This document shows positions 1-5,301 of a stretch of 6,479 bases of DNA, piece by piece (position 1 is the first letter of the stretch; each line of letters opens with the position of its first letter). Source of the stretch: Methyloradius sp035460505 (GTDB lineage Bacteria > Pseudomonadota > Gammaproteobacteria > Burkholderiales > Methylophilaceae); contig DATHWP010000089.1 of the NCBI GenBank assembly GCA_035460505.1, forward strand, positions 1 to 6,479. Direction: 5' to 3'. The position numbers were made by a program, and so were the translations under genes. Under the pieces are notes generated by a model that worked only from the letters and a program-made list of their open reading frames with translations, did not search any database and had not been told where the DNA came from.

Positions 1-30
1 GAATTTCTTAATGGAAGCTTTAAATTGCAT
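1..30 (-). CDS. mxaL: MxaL N-terminus, cut by the window edge
   Basis: Ten codons run from an ATG at 28-30 to the window edge without a stop and read MQFKASIKKF. An AAGAG ribosome-binding site lies 8 nt upstream (39-43), and the start is 21 nt after the mxaK stop on the same strand. The peptide is too short to identify by itself. The name rests on gene order: in methanol dehydrogenase clusters mxaL follows mxaK. MxaL is known as a membrane-linked protein needed, with MxaA and MxaK, for Ca2+ insertion into methanol dehydrogenase. The basic start is compatible with a cytoplasmic N-terminus before a membrane anchor. That a gene starts here is fairly well supported; its identity is inferred. Confidence 0.55.
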   Translation of the reverse strand, partial: MQFKASIKKF

Positions 31-51
31 GGATGTGTCTCTTAACCGTGA

Positions 52-588
52 TTACGGTAAACCAACGGGAATGCTGCCCATAATCAGGCCTGGTGAATCT
101 GAATCCCCCACCCCTGGCGTGGGAGTGGCTGGTAACATTGAGATGACGCGGTCTAAGTTATGCCGTGCATCCCAGAAGTTATTGTCTAGCCTTAATGATG
201 CTTGGTAAGCTGTTTTTGCTTGTGTTAGCAGGTATTCAGTTTGATCTTTTACCGTCATGTCACGGCCATTAATTGCCAAGCCACGTAGCAGGTAGATATT
301 GCCCGAGTTATACAAGACTGCTGATTTCTGTGTATCCGTACCCTCGTCTTTTAATTTAGCGAATAACAACGTGGCTTCTTGATATTTACCGTTGTGAGCC
401 TGCCAGAAAGCCACAGCAAATTTAGCCTCATACGAATCTTTATCAGTGGTCGGCGCTTTACCATTAAGTACGGCATGATTGAAGTGGTGTATCTGGTTGA
501 TGCGCACAACCTCCCAGCCAGCGCCGAGGCCACTGGCAATCGCAATCACCGTGAGCAGGAATGTGGTTTTTTTAGCGCTTAATGCCAT
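52..588 (-). CDS. mxaK: MxaK, methanol dehydrogenase calcium-insertion accessory protein
   Basis: A 178-aa protein with one N-terminal membrane segment (about residues 9-26, after the basic start MALSAKK), so most of it probably faces the periplasm. Two helical TPR-like stretches follow. The first is about 53-105, including AHNGKYQEATLLF and VLYNSGNIYLLRGLA. The second is about 118-152, with AKTAYQASLRLDNNFWDARH leading into NL at 144-145, the usual form of the last TPR in MxaK and BatC/E-like proteins. The C-terminus (153-178) is rich in Pro and Gly and looks disordered. In Methylobacterium, mxaK mutants make methanol dehydrogenase lacking Ca2+, so its role is cofactor-metal insertion in the periplasm. 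The ATG overlaps the end of mxaC by 10 nt and has a strong ribosome site inside mxaC, which suggests coupled translation. The family is divergent; the assignment rests on TPR architecture plus position. Confidence 0.8.
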   Translation of the reverse strand: MALSAKKTTFLLTVIAIASGLGAGWEVVRINQIHHFNHAVLNGKAPTTDKDSYEAKFAVAFWQAHNGKYQEATLLFAKLKDEGTDTQKSAVLYNSGNIYLLRGLAINGRDMTVKDQTEYLLTQAKTAYQASLRLDNNFWDARHNLDRVISMLPATPTPGVGDSDSPGLIMGSIPVGLP

Positions 589-1559
589 GTTCTTACCTCA
601 AAAAATTTGACTACCAGTAGCAATGCAATCAATAAGGCCGCTATTCCATAGCAGAATGGCGCAAAATCACGGCCTGGGATTTCTTCAATGTAGCGTATCG
701 GTTTTTTCTCTTTACGATTGATGTCTTCAATGGCCTCCGCCAGAGATTTTGGATCCTCAGCTTCATAAGCCTGAAACCCTGTATGAAAGGTCTTGAAGAA
801 CTCATTGAGTTCAATCACGTCTGGCAGGGGTGCATCTTCTTTTGGTTTGAAATTTGGGTCAAAGATACTGATGCCACCTGGCTTGCGCAGCACAATCCAG
901 TAGAGCTTTACATGCATGCGGTCTAGCCAGTCACGTATTTTTTCTTGTGTTGCTGCGCCAATACGGCCACCACCATCTGATAATAAAATCACCGCACGCG
1001 AGCCTGAGTCTGGTGTTTTGTCGAACTGTGCGAGGCCAGTGGTAAGGCCACTGCCAATGTTGGTTTGAAATAGTGCTGACCCACCAGCTGCCTTGATTGC
1101 GGCGAGAATCGCATCGCGATTATCAGTGAGTGGCATGGCATGCATGGCTGAGTTGCTGAAGGTCACCATGCCGAACATATCGTTACTGCGTTCATTCACG
1201 AACTTGGTAATCAGGCGTTCGGCAGCTTGCGCCTTGGTTTCGCCCGCATTGCCGCTGGCTTCTGCGCCGGAGAAGGGGTCATCCATACTGGCACTGCGGT
1301 CGAACACCAATACCAACTGCGCGCCCACGCCGACTCGCTCAATATGCTGGATATTGCTGACTGGCCTGGCTATGCCAATCACGGCTAAAAATATAGCAAT
1401 GGCCGCCAGTATTTTCAGCAACAAGCCAAGCAAGTCTGACAAGCGATCTTTAGGCAGTAGATTCATCCACGAATAGCTGCGCGTGTGCTGGCGATCCAGC
1501 AACAAAGGCACTAAAGCGATGGGCAACAGCAATAAAGCCCAGGGTGCAGCGAAATTCAC
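579..1559 (-). CDS. mxaC: MxaC, membrane-anchored von Willebrand A protein
   Basis: A 326-aa protein built like BatA/BatB and MxaC. Two hydrophobic segments come first (about 5-21 and 43-63), ending in the GIARP turn typical of this group. A von Willebrand A domain follows (about 81-270), then a last membrane helix (about 300-319). The metal-ion site is complete: DRSAS (D87, S89, S91), T166 in FQTNIGSGL, and D195 in LLSDGGG. The domain should therefore bind a divalent metal and a partner protein, probably on the periplasmic side. It is thought to work with the MoxR-type ATPase and MxaS in methanol dehydrogenase maturation; its exact step is not established. The start codon is GTG, overlapping the mxaA stop by one base (TAGTG), with GAGG 9 nt upstream; no earlier start is free of mxaA. 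The identification is secure at family level and good for mxaC by order. Confidence 0.87.
   Translation of the reverse strand: MNFAAPWALLLLPIALVPLLLDRQHTRSYSWMNLLPKDRLSDLLGLLLKILAAIAIFLAVIGIARPVSNIQHIERVGVGAQLVLVFDRSASMDDPFSGAEASGNAGETKAQAAERLITKFVNERSNDMFGMVTFSNSAMHAMPLTDNRDAILAAIKAAGGSALFQTNIGSGLTTGLAQFDKTPDSGSRAVILLSDGGGRIGAATQEKIRDWLDRMHVKLYWIVLRKPGGISIFDPNFKPKEDAPLPDVIELNEFFKTFHTGFQAYEAEDPKSLAEAIEDINRKEKKPIRYIEEIPGRDFAPFCYGIAALLIALLLVVKFFEVRTWH
596..600 (-). promoter_or_regulatory. mxaK ribosome-binding site inside mxaC
   Basis: TGAGG on the minus strand lies 7 nt before the mxaK ATG (586-588) and inside the last codons of mxaC. It fixes the mxaK start and allows translation to continue from mxaC into mxaK across the 10-nt overlap. 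Confidence 0.7.
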
Positions 1560-2548
1560 TAGCTTAAACCTCGCTCACAATCACGGCAGCGGCGGCAGAA
1601 CTGGCGTAGCCAAAGCTGTAAATCCTGGCTTATGCCGTGCTGCGTGTCGCTATCAAAAAACACATGGCGAGATAGTGCGAAGAACTTGGTTATTTCATCT
1701 TTTATCGGCATGAATTGAGGCTTGGTCGCAATGACTTCTTCGGCTGTAAAGACGCTGTTACCACTGGCTTGATTAAAGGCTTGATGCAGGCGTTCAATAC
1801 TTTGCGATAGATTTTTTTGTGAACCCGAATCGCCTTTATTGGCTTTTATTTTGCGCAAATCACGGTAGGCACGGGCAAATGGACCACCCATTCGTGGCAA
1901 CCACGATCTATTGCCGAGAATGTAGAAAAGACCAATCACTACGATACTGAATATGGCTAAGCAAGCAATCATCACGTAGTGGTTTAGTGTGCTATCCAGC
2001 AGCAGCGGGCCACGGAACTGGCTCATGTCATTTTCGATTTTGACTGAGCCATAGATCGTCAACGGGGAAATACGGAAAGGAAAATTAGGAATCCGCACAG
2101 TAAACATACGGCCATTACCACCAAACTTCACATATTCTGGTGGCAGCTGGCTTGGCTTAACTACTACGCTATTAGTGAATATCTGATAGCTGAGTTCAAG
2201 TTTATAGATCGTATCGTTTTTATTCTCTTCGGCTGTTAGTACCGCAGAGCGAACTTCCATCCCTTGATTCTGGCCCCTGTATTTTTTCTCTGTGCCTTGC
2301 AGTGGCAATGATGTTTGCAGGATTCTGTAAGGCTTTTCGACTCTTAATGTAATCGTGCGATTGAGAATATCCCCCACGTGGTAGCCAACATCACGCACAG
2401 GATCAATCGCAGTGATATAGACCGTTGGGTTCTGACTAGGTGCGGGGGCATCGGCATCTTCAGCGTGGCTCGCGGTAATGCCAAACTGCAGGCTAGCAAA
2501 TAAGCTCAGGCAGAGAGCAAGCTTACTCATTAAGTTAACTAATTTCAT
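1559..2548 (-). CDS. mxaA: MxaA, methanol dehydrogenase calcium-insertion protein
   Basis: A 329-aa protein with a signal peptide (residues 1-29; cleavage plausible after ASHA). A beta-rich periplasmic domain follows (about 40-188; note TVYITAIDPVRDVGYHVGD and the Pro-rich IPNFPFRISPLT), then one membrane span (about 191-211) and a cytoplasmic tail of roughly 115 residues. This is the layout of MxaA, which in Methylobacterium is required for Ca2+ insertion into PQQ methanol dehydrogenase. The tail contains a helical stretch (about 240-275, IERLHQAFNQASG) and ends with C318, C321 and C324 spaced CxxCxxC. The ATG is preceded by a GAG-containing purine stretch at 9 nt or more, so its ribosome site is weak. 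An in-frame Met7 is an alternative start that would shorten the signal peptide's basic end. It follows mxaS by 32 nt and overlaps mxaC by 1 nt. Confidence 0.85.
   Translation of the reverse strand: MKLVNLMSKLALCLSLFASLQFGITASHAEDADAPAPSQNPTVYITAIDPVRDVGYHVGDILNRTITLRVEKPYRILQTSLPLQGTEKKYRGQNQGMEVRSAVLTAEENKNDTIYKLELSYQIFTNSVVVKPSQLPPEYVKFGGNGRMFTVRIPNFPFRISPLTIYGSVKIENDMSQFRGPLLLDSTLNHYVMIACLAIFSIVVIGLFYILGNRSWLPRMGGPFARAYRDLRKIKANKGDSGSQKNLSQSIERLHQAFNQASGNSVFTAEEVIATKPQFMPIKDEITKFFALSRHVFFDSDTQHGISQDLQLWLRQFCRRCRDCERGLS
1569..1572 (-). promoter_or_regulatory. mxaC ribosome-binding site supporting the GTG start
   Basis: GAGG on the minus strand, inside the final codons of mxaA, lies 9 nt before the GTG at 1557-1559. 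The next in-frame Met of MxaC is residue 32, after the first membrane segment, so this site and the TAGTG stop/start overlap decide the start. Confidence 0.6.
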
Positions 2549-2580
2549 TGTTGAATACTCATTCTTTAAACATCTTAATT

Positions 2581-3447
2581 TTAGGCACCCAGAAACTGGT
2601 AAAAATACTCGGTCAAACTATCTGCATCAAAGCCATCTTCGATAAAGAAGGGCGGGAAGTCATAACGCATGAAAAGTTGATACAGCGCTTCGCGACGTTC
2701 GGCAAACGAGGCCTGAATGCGTGCGTGCATATCGCCACGCAGGAACAGGCTACGGCGCTCACCAGTTTCACTATCCATCACATGTGTGATGCCGAATTCG
2801 GGCAGTTTTTTGTATTCCGCCGCATCCCACAACACGATAGGCACAATGTGGTGACGCTGCATGCTGATGATGGCTTCTTCAAGCACTTCGAGCGGCATAT
2901 GAAAATCTGATACAAGAAATACCAATGCGCGTTCACGCGATAAATGTGCACTGACGCCGAGTATGCCTTCGCCAGCAACTTCCTCTGGACGATAATCCTT
3001 CAATCGTTCAGCGAGTTCATAAGCACCTTGCACTCGCGTGCTGGCATGGCTGATCCAATCTTCACGGACTTGATTGTCAAAGCCGATGAAGGAGAACGGG
3101 TCGCTTGCACGTGATGCGGAGTAAGCTGCTGATGCAGTAATTTCAGCGGCTATATGCAACTTGTGATGTTCGCCTAAAAACCCCATAGAGCCTGAAAGGT
3201 CGCATGCCACAAAGATAGGCGTTGAGCTACGTTGGTTAAATATACGTACAAAGACCTGCTCAAACGGGTCACGCAACGTGAGGCGCAAATCAATACGTCG
3301 CGGATCAGGGTATGAAATCAGCGGTGCATGGCCGACAAAGTCCATGCCTAATCCACGCTGCACGCTCGCATGCCTGCCAGGGTGGCGGCCTTTTGAGCGC
3401 CAACCTATCTGGTAGGTGAATTCTTTTGCCAGGCTATTAACCATCAT
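2581..3447 (-). CDS. mxaS: MxaS, DUF58-family protein with a VWA-like metal site
   Basis: A 288-aa soluble protein with no signal peptide or membrane segment, expected in the cytoplasm. The N-terminal part is basic (RSKGRHPGRH, 17-26) and leads into the RIDLRLTLRDPFEQVFVRIF segment typical of DUF58 proteins. The core resembles a von Willebrand A fold: FVACDLSGSMG carries the metal-binding D83, S85 and S87; GFD (122-124) and FLVSDFHMP with D181 follow. DUF58 proteins are encoded next to MoxR ATPases across bacteria and are regarded as their partners. In mxa clusters this gene is mxaS, and its biochemical role is unresolved. It starts 21 nt after mxaR with two successive ATGs (3445-3447 and 3442-3444) and no clear Shine-Dalgarno sequence, so either start, or reinitiation from mxaR, is possible. 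It is complete and of normal length. Confidence 0.88.
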   Translation of the reverse strand: MMVNSLAKEFTYQIGWRSKGRHPGRHASVQRGLGMDFVGHAPLISYPDPRRIDLRLTLRDPFEQVFVRIFNQRSSTPIFVACDLSGSMGFLGEHHKLHIAAEITASAAYSASRASDPFSFIGFDNQVREDWISHASTRVQGAYELAERLKDYRPEEVAGEGILGVSAHLSRERALVFLVSDFHMPLEVLEEAIISMQRHHIVPIVLWDAAEYKKLPEFGITHVMDSETGERRSLFLRGDMHARIQASFAERREALYQLFMRYDFPPFFIEDGFDADSLTEYFYQFLGA

Positions 3448-3468
3448 GATAACGATTGATTTATATTT

Positions 3469-4485
3469 TTAAGGCGCAGAAATGACGTGAATAATCTTGC
3501 TGAGCAATTCACGTGCAATGGCGGTACGGCGCATTTCATATACGGGGCTGAAAACCAGTCTGTGGGCGATGGTTTCATGGAATACCGCATGAATATCTTC
3601 AGGCACTACTGCTTCGCGATCATTAAGCCAGGCGTTCACACGGGCGGCTCGCATCATCATAGCCATGCCGCGTGGGCTTGCACCTGCGATGACTAAGCGG
3701 TTGATGTCTACACCATCAATTTTTACGCCGTACTCCGCTGGGGTTTTAGTAGCCAACCACAAATTAAGCGCGTAGCGACGTAAGGTATCGCTAGCCTTAA
3801 CTGTTTTCTGGATATTGCTGGCTACGTCATTGAGTTTATCGAATTGCAGGATGTCGGGCTGAACCTGCTCAACAAGCGCATCCACGTTGTGGAAGCGTGT
3901 ATCGAAAATCAGCGATTCAAGAATGTTTTCATCACTAGGCACCAGAATCGGGATTTCCATCATAAAGCGGTCACGCGCTGCGGATGGAATCTCAAAGGTT
4001 TCTTCGCGTTCTACTTGATTTCTATCCGCGAATACCAACATATGCGGAAATACATATTCTTTATTGAATGCTGACAATGTCCGTTCAGCCATCACGCGCA
4101 ATAACAGTGAATGCACTTGTGGGCGAGCGCGGTTGATCTCGTTAAAAAAGAATACGGATAAATCTTCACCCTGTGCCAATAAAGGGCCAGGGCTTACGTG
4201 TGGGCGACCATCTTCACCAAGGTAGGTGTGGTAGATCAGATCATTCGGCATCAAGTCGATGGTGCCTTCAATACGCTGGTAACCGCCACCAATGCCGCGC
4301 GTAAATGCACGCAACAGTGTGGTTTTACCAACGCCGACATCGCCTTCAAGCAGCACATGGCCGCGGGCGAAAATGGCGGTGGTAATCAGGCGAACAGGGG
4401 ATTCTTGCCCGACGACTACTTTGTTGATTTCCGATTCTAGTTTTAGCGCATGTTGGCGCCAGTCGGCTAGTTGGCTGTCACTCAT
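3469..4485 (-). CDS. mxaR: MxaR, MoxR-type AAA+ ATPase
   Basis: A 338-aa AAA+ ATPase of the MoxR family and probably the first gene of the mxa operon. The Walker A motif is GDVGVGKTT (48-56). The Walker B region reads FFFNEINRARPQ (112-123), with Asn115 where most MoxR proteins have Asp; catalytic Glu116 is kept. Sensor 1 is Asn156 in VFADRNQ, followed by EREETFEIPSAARDRF (159-174), the conserved MoxR loop with the DRF motif. The lid domain carries GASPRG (268-273, sensor 2). MoxR ATPases act with VWA proteins as chaperone-like remodellers, and in methylotrophs this gene is needed for active methanol dehydrogenase. The protein has no signal and is cytoplasmic, so it must act through membrane partners such as MxaC and MxaA (inference). 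The ATG has AGGA 7 nt upstream. The gene is divergent from fabA, not preceded by mxaI as in the classical cluster. Confidence 0.92.
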   Translation of the reverse strand: MSDSQLADWRQHALKLESEINKVVVGQESPVRLITTAIFARGHVLLEGDVGVGKTTLLRAFTRGIGGGYQRIEGTIDLMPNDLIYHTYLGEDGRPHVSPGPLLAQGEDLSVFFFNEINRARPQVHSLLLRVMAERTLSAFNKEYVFPHMLVFADRNQVEREETFEIPSAARDRFMMEIPILVPSDENILESLIFDTRFHNVDALVEQVQPDILQFDKLNDVASNIQKTVKASDTLRRYALNLWLATKTPAEYGVKIDGVDINRLVIAGASPRGMAMMMRAARVNAWLNDREAVVPEDIHAVFHETIAHRLVFSPVYEMRRTAIARELLSKIIHVISAP

Positions 4486-4492
4486 TGACGTA

Positions 4493-4496
4493 TCCT
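4493..4496 (-). promoter_or_regulatory. mxaR ribosome-binding site
   Basis: AGGA on the minus strand, 7 nt before the mxaR ATG (4483-4485). CAGAT directly upstream could pair with ATCTG in the loop of the terminator-like hairpin at 4512-4545, a 5-bp match that may be chance. Confidence 0.6.
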
Positions 4497-4511
4497 GATC
4501 TGATAAATTAG

Positions 4512-4545
4512 AAAAAAGTGCTGCTTGAACAGATAGCCAAGCAGC
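4512..4545 (-). terminator. Intrinsic terminator-like hairpin in the mxaR leader (possible attenuator)
   Basis: On the minus strand a perfect 8-bp stem, GCTGCTTG (4545-4538) with CAAGCAGC (4527-4520), closes a 10-nt loop. Two bases (AC) and then six Ts (4517-4512) follow. This is the form of a Rho-independent terminator reading toward mxaR. On the plus strand no T-run follows the stem, so the signal has one direction. No minus-strand gene lies between it and the divergent fabA, so it would stop transcripts from the mxaR promoter itself, which suggests attenuation or a short leader RNA. The stem is only moderately GC-rich and the U-run is offset by two bases, so termination may be partial. Confidence 0.5.
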
Positions 4546-4569
4546 CTATTTGTAAAGAAATGTTACTGC

Positions 4570-4598
4570 ATATTAACGATTTTATGCTCGGGTGTAAA
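4570..4598 (-). promoter_or_regulatory. Candidate sigma-70 promoter for the mxaR operon
   Basis: On the minus strand TTTACA (4598-4593; 5 of 6 to the -35 consensus) is followed after 17 bp by TAATAT (4575-4570; 4 of 6 to the -10 consensus). Transcription would start near 4563, giving a leader of about 78 nt that contains the hairpin at 4512-4545. No other minus-strand pair in the gap matched as well by eye. The region is AT-rich, so chance matches are likely. Confidence 0.4.
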
Positions 4599-4626
4599 CA
4601 GACCTGTATATAGCTAAACGATTTTA
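4573..4626. repeat. 12-bp direct repeat, 42 bp apart, flanking the mxaR promoter
   Basis: The plus strand has two copies of TWAACGATTTTA, at 4573-4584 and 4615-4626, identical at 11 of 12 positions and exact over the last ten bases. The 42-bp spacing is about four helical turns, which puts both copies on one face of the DNA. One copy lies between the candidate -10 and -35 boxes of the mxaR promoter and the other lies upstream of the -35 box. The placement suits a transcription factor, but no known site is recognised. Confidence 0.4.
4595..4610. promoter_or_regulatory. Imperfect palindrome over the candidate mxaR -35 box
   Basis: The plus-strand sequence TAAACAGACCTGTATA is symmetric as TAnACAG-AC-CTGTnTA: six of seven arm positions pair around a 2-bp centre. 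It overlaps the candidate -35 box (4593-4598) and sits between the two direct repeats, as an operator for a dimeric regulator would. The family of any such regulator cannot be told from the sequence. Confidence 0.3.
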
Positions 4627-4677
4627 GGGCTTTCGTTTAAGGTCATTTCCAGCGAAAATAGCGGTTGTTCATTTAAA

Positions 4678-4703
4678 CTTAATAAAAATTAAGCACACTT
4701 AAT
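4678..4703. promoter_or_regulatory. Three alternating CTTAAT/ATTAAG blocks before fabA
   Basis: CTTAAT (4678-4683), ATTAAG (4688-4693) and CTTAAT (4698-4703) follow one another with 4-bp gaps, so each block starts exactly 10 bp after the last and alternate blocks are inverted. The array ends 23 bp before the fabA ATG, in its likely promoter or leader. It could bind a regulator of fatty acid synthesis, but it does not resemble the FadR or FabR sites of E. coli as I know them. The blocks are AT-rich, so chance is a serious alternative. I found no convincing -35/-10 pair for fabA. Confidence 0.3.
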
Positions 4704-4726
4704 CAACCTAAAAGCACAATAATTCA

Positions 4727-5242
4727 ATGGAAAAACAAAATAGCTTTACGTATGAAGAGCTTCTTTCGTGTGGTCGCGGTGAAATGTTCGGTGCAGGCAA
4801 TGCGCAATTGCCATTGCCGCCTATGCTCATGTTTGACCGCATTGTAAGTATCAAAGAAGATGGCGGTAAATATGGCCATGGGGAGATTATCGCTGAACTG
4901 GATATCACACCTGATCTATGGTTTTTTGGCTGCCACTTTACTGGCGACCCTGTCATGCCTGGCTGTTTAGGGCTTGATGCGATGTGGCAACTTGTTGGTT
5001 TTTTCCTAGGCTGGATGGGTGGTCCAGGTCGCGGTCGTGCACTCGGTGCTGGCGAAGTAAAGTTTAGCGGTCAAGTGTTGCCCACGGGCAAGAAAGTCAC
5101 TTATTACATTGATTTGAAACGTGTGATGATGCGCAAGCTGGTGATGGGTATTGCTGATGCACGTATGGAACTAGACGGGCGTGAAATATATGTTGCGCGT
5201 GATCTACGTGTAGGTCTGTTCACAAGCACAGAAAACTTTTAG
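4727..5242 (+). CDS. fabA: FabA, 3-hydroxydecanoyl-ACP dehydratase/isomerase
   Basis: A 171-aa cytoplasmic enzyme, complete and of the same length class as E. coli FabA. It dehydrates 3-hydroxydecanoyl-ACP to trans-2-decenoyl-ACP and isomerises this to the cis-3 form, the entry to anaerobic-type unsaturated fatty acid synthesis. The active-site block FFGCHFTGDPVMPGCLGLDA (66-85) contains the catalytic pair His70 and Asp84 at the same numbers as in E. coli, followed by MWQLVGFFLGW. The downstream block RALGAGEVKFSGQVLPT is also family-typical. The ATG is chosen because EKQNSFTYEELL aligns with the family N-terminus, but no Shine-Dalgarno sequence is visible at normal spacing, so initiation may be weak or leader-dependent. 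fabB follows 59 nt later, as in many proteobacterial fabAB operons. The gene is divergent from the mxa operon and shares its 241-bp upstream region. Confidence 0.97.
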   Translation: MEKQNSFTYEELLSCGRGEMFGAGNAQLPLPPMLMFDRIVSIKEDGGKYGHGEIIAELDITPDLWFFGCHFTGDPVMPGCLGLDAMWQLVGFFLGWMGGPGRGRALGAGEVKFSGQVLPTGKKVTYYIDLKRVMMRKLVMGIADARMELDGREIYVARDLRVGLFTSTENF

Positions 5243-5289
5243 GCTTAATTTCAAACTTAAAATTTCGATAGTCATTTAGAAAATATTTT

Positions 5290-5295
5290 GAGGAG
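5290..5295 (+). promoter_or_regulatory. fabB ribosome-binding site
   Basis: GAGGAG lies 6 nt before the fabB ATG at 5302, a near-ideal Shine-Dalgarno sequence and much stronger than anything in front of fabA. The AT palindrome AAAATATTTT (5280-5289) lies directly upstream. No terminator is seen in the fabA-fabB gap (5243-5301), consistent with cotranscription. Confidence 0.75.
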
Positions 5296-5301
5296 CACGC
5301 A

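Noticed and set aside
1093..1476. 127-codon open frame on the plus strand
   Set aside because: It lies wholly antisense to the VWA domain and second membrane segment of mxaC, whose motifs are intact; there is no ribosome site or family resemblance.
2548..2910. 120-codon open frame on the plus strand
   Set aside because: It lies antisense to mxaS, has no recognisable domain, and its composition is explained by the reverse complement of a conserved gene.
4528..4537. Reading the 4520-4545 hairpin as a plus-strand terminator or as part of a tRNA or known riboswitch
   Set aside because: No T-run follows on the plus strand, no minus-to-plus gene end lies nearby, and there is no cloverleaf or recognisable aptamer core around the stem.
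4708..4956. 82-codon minus-strand frame across the fabA start
   Set aside because: It is antisense to the catalytic part of fabA, and its N-terminus reflects the conserved FabA active-site codons. No ribosome site or conserved feature was seen.
5280..5289. AAAATATTTT palindrome before fabB
   Set aside because: It is a short, pure A/T palindrome in an AT-rich gap; without conservation it is not evidence of an operator or terminator, and no GC stem is present.
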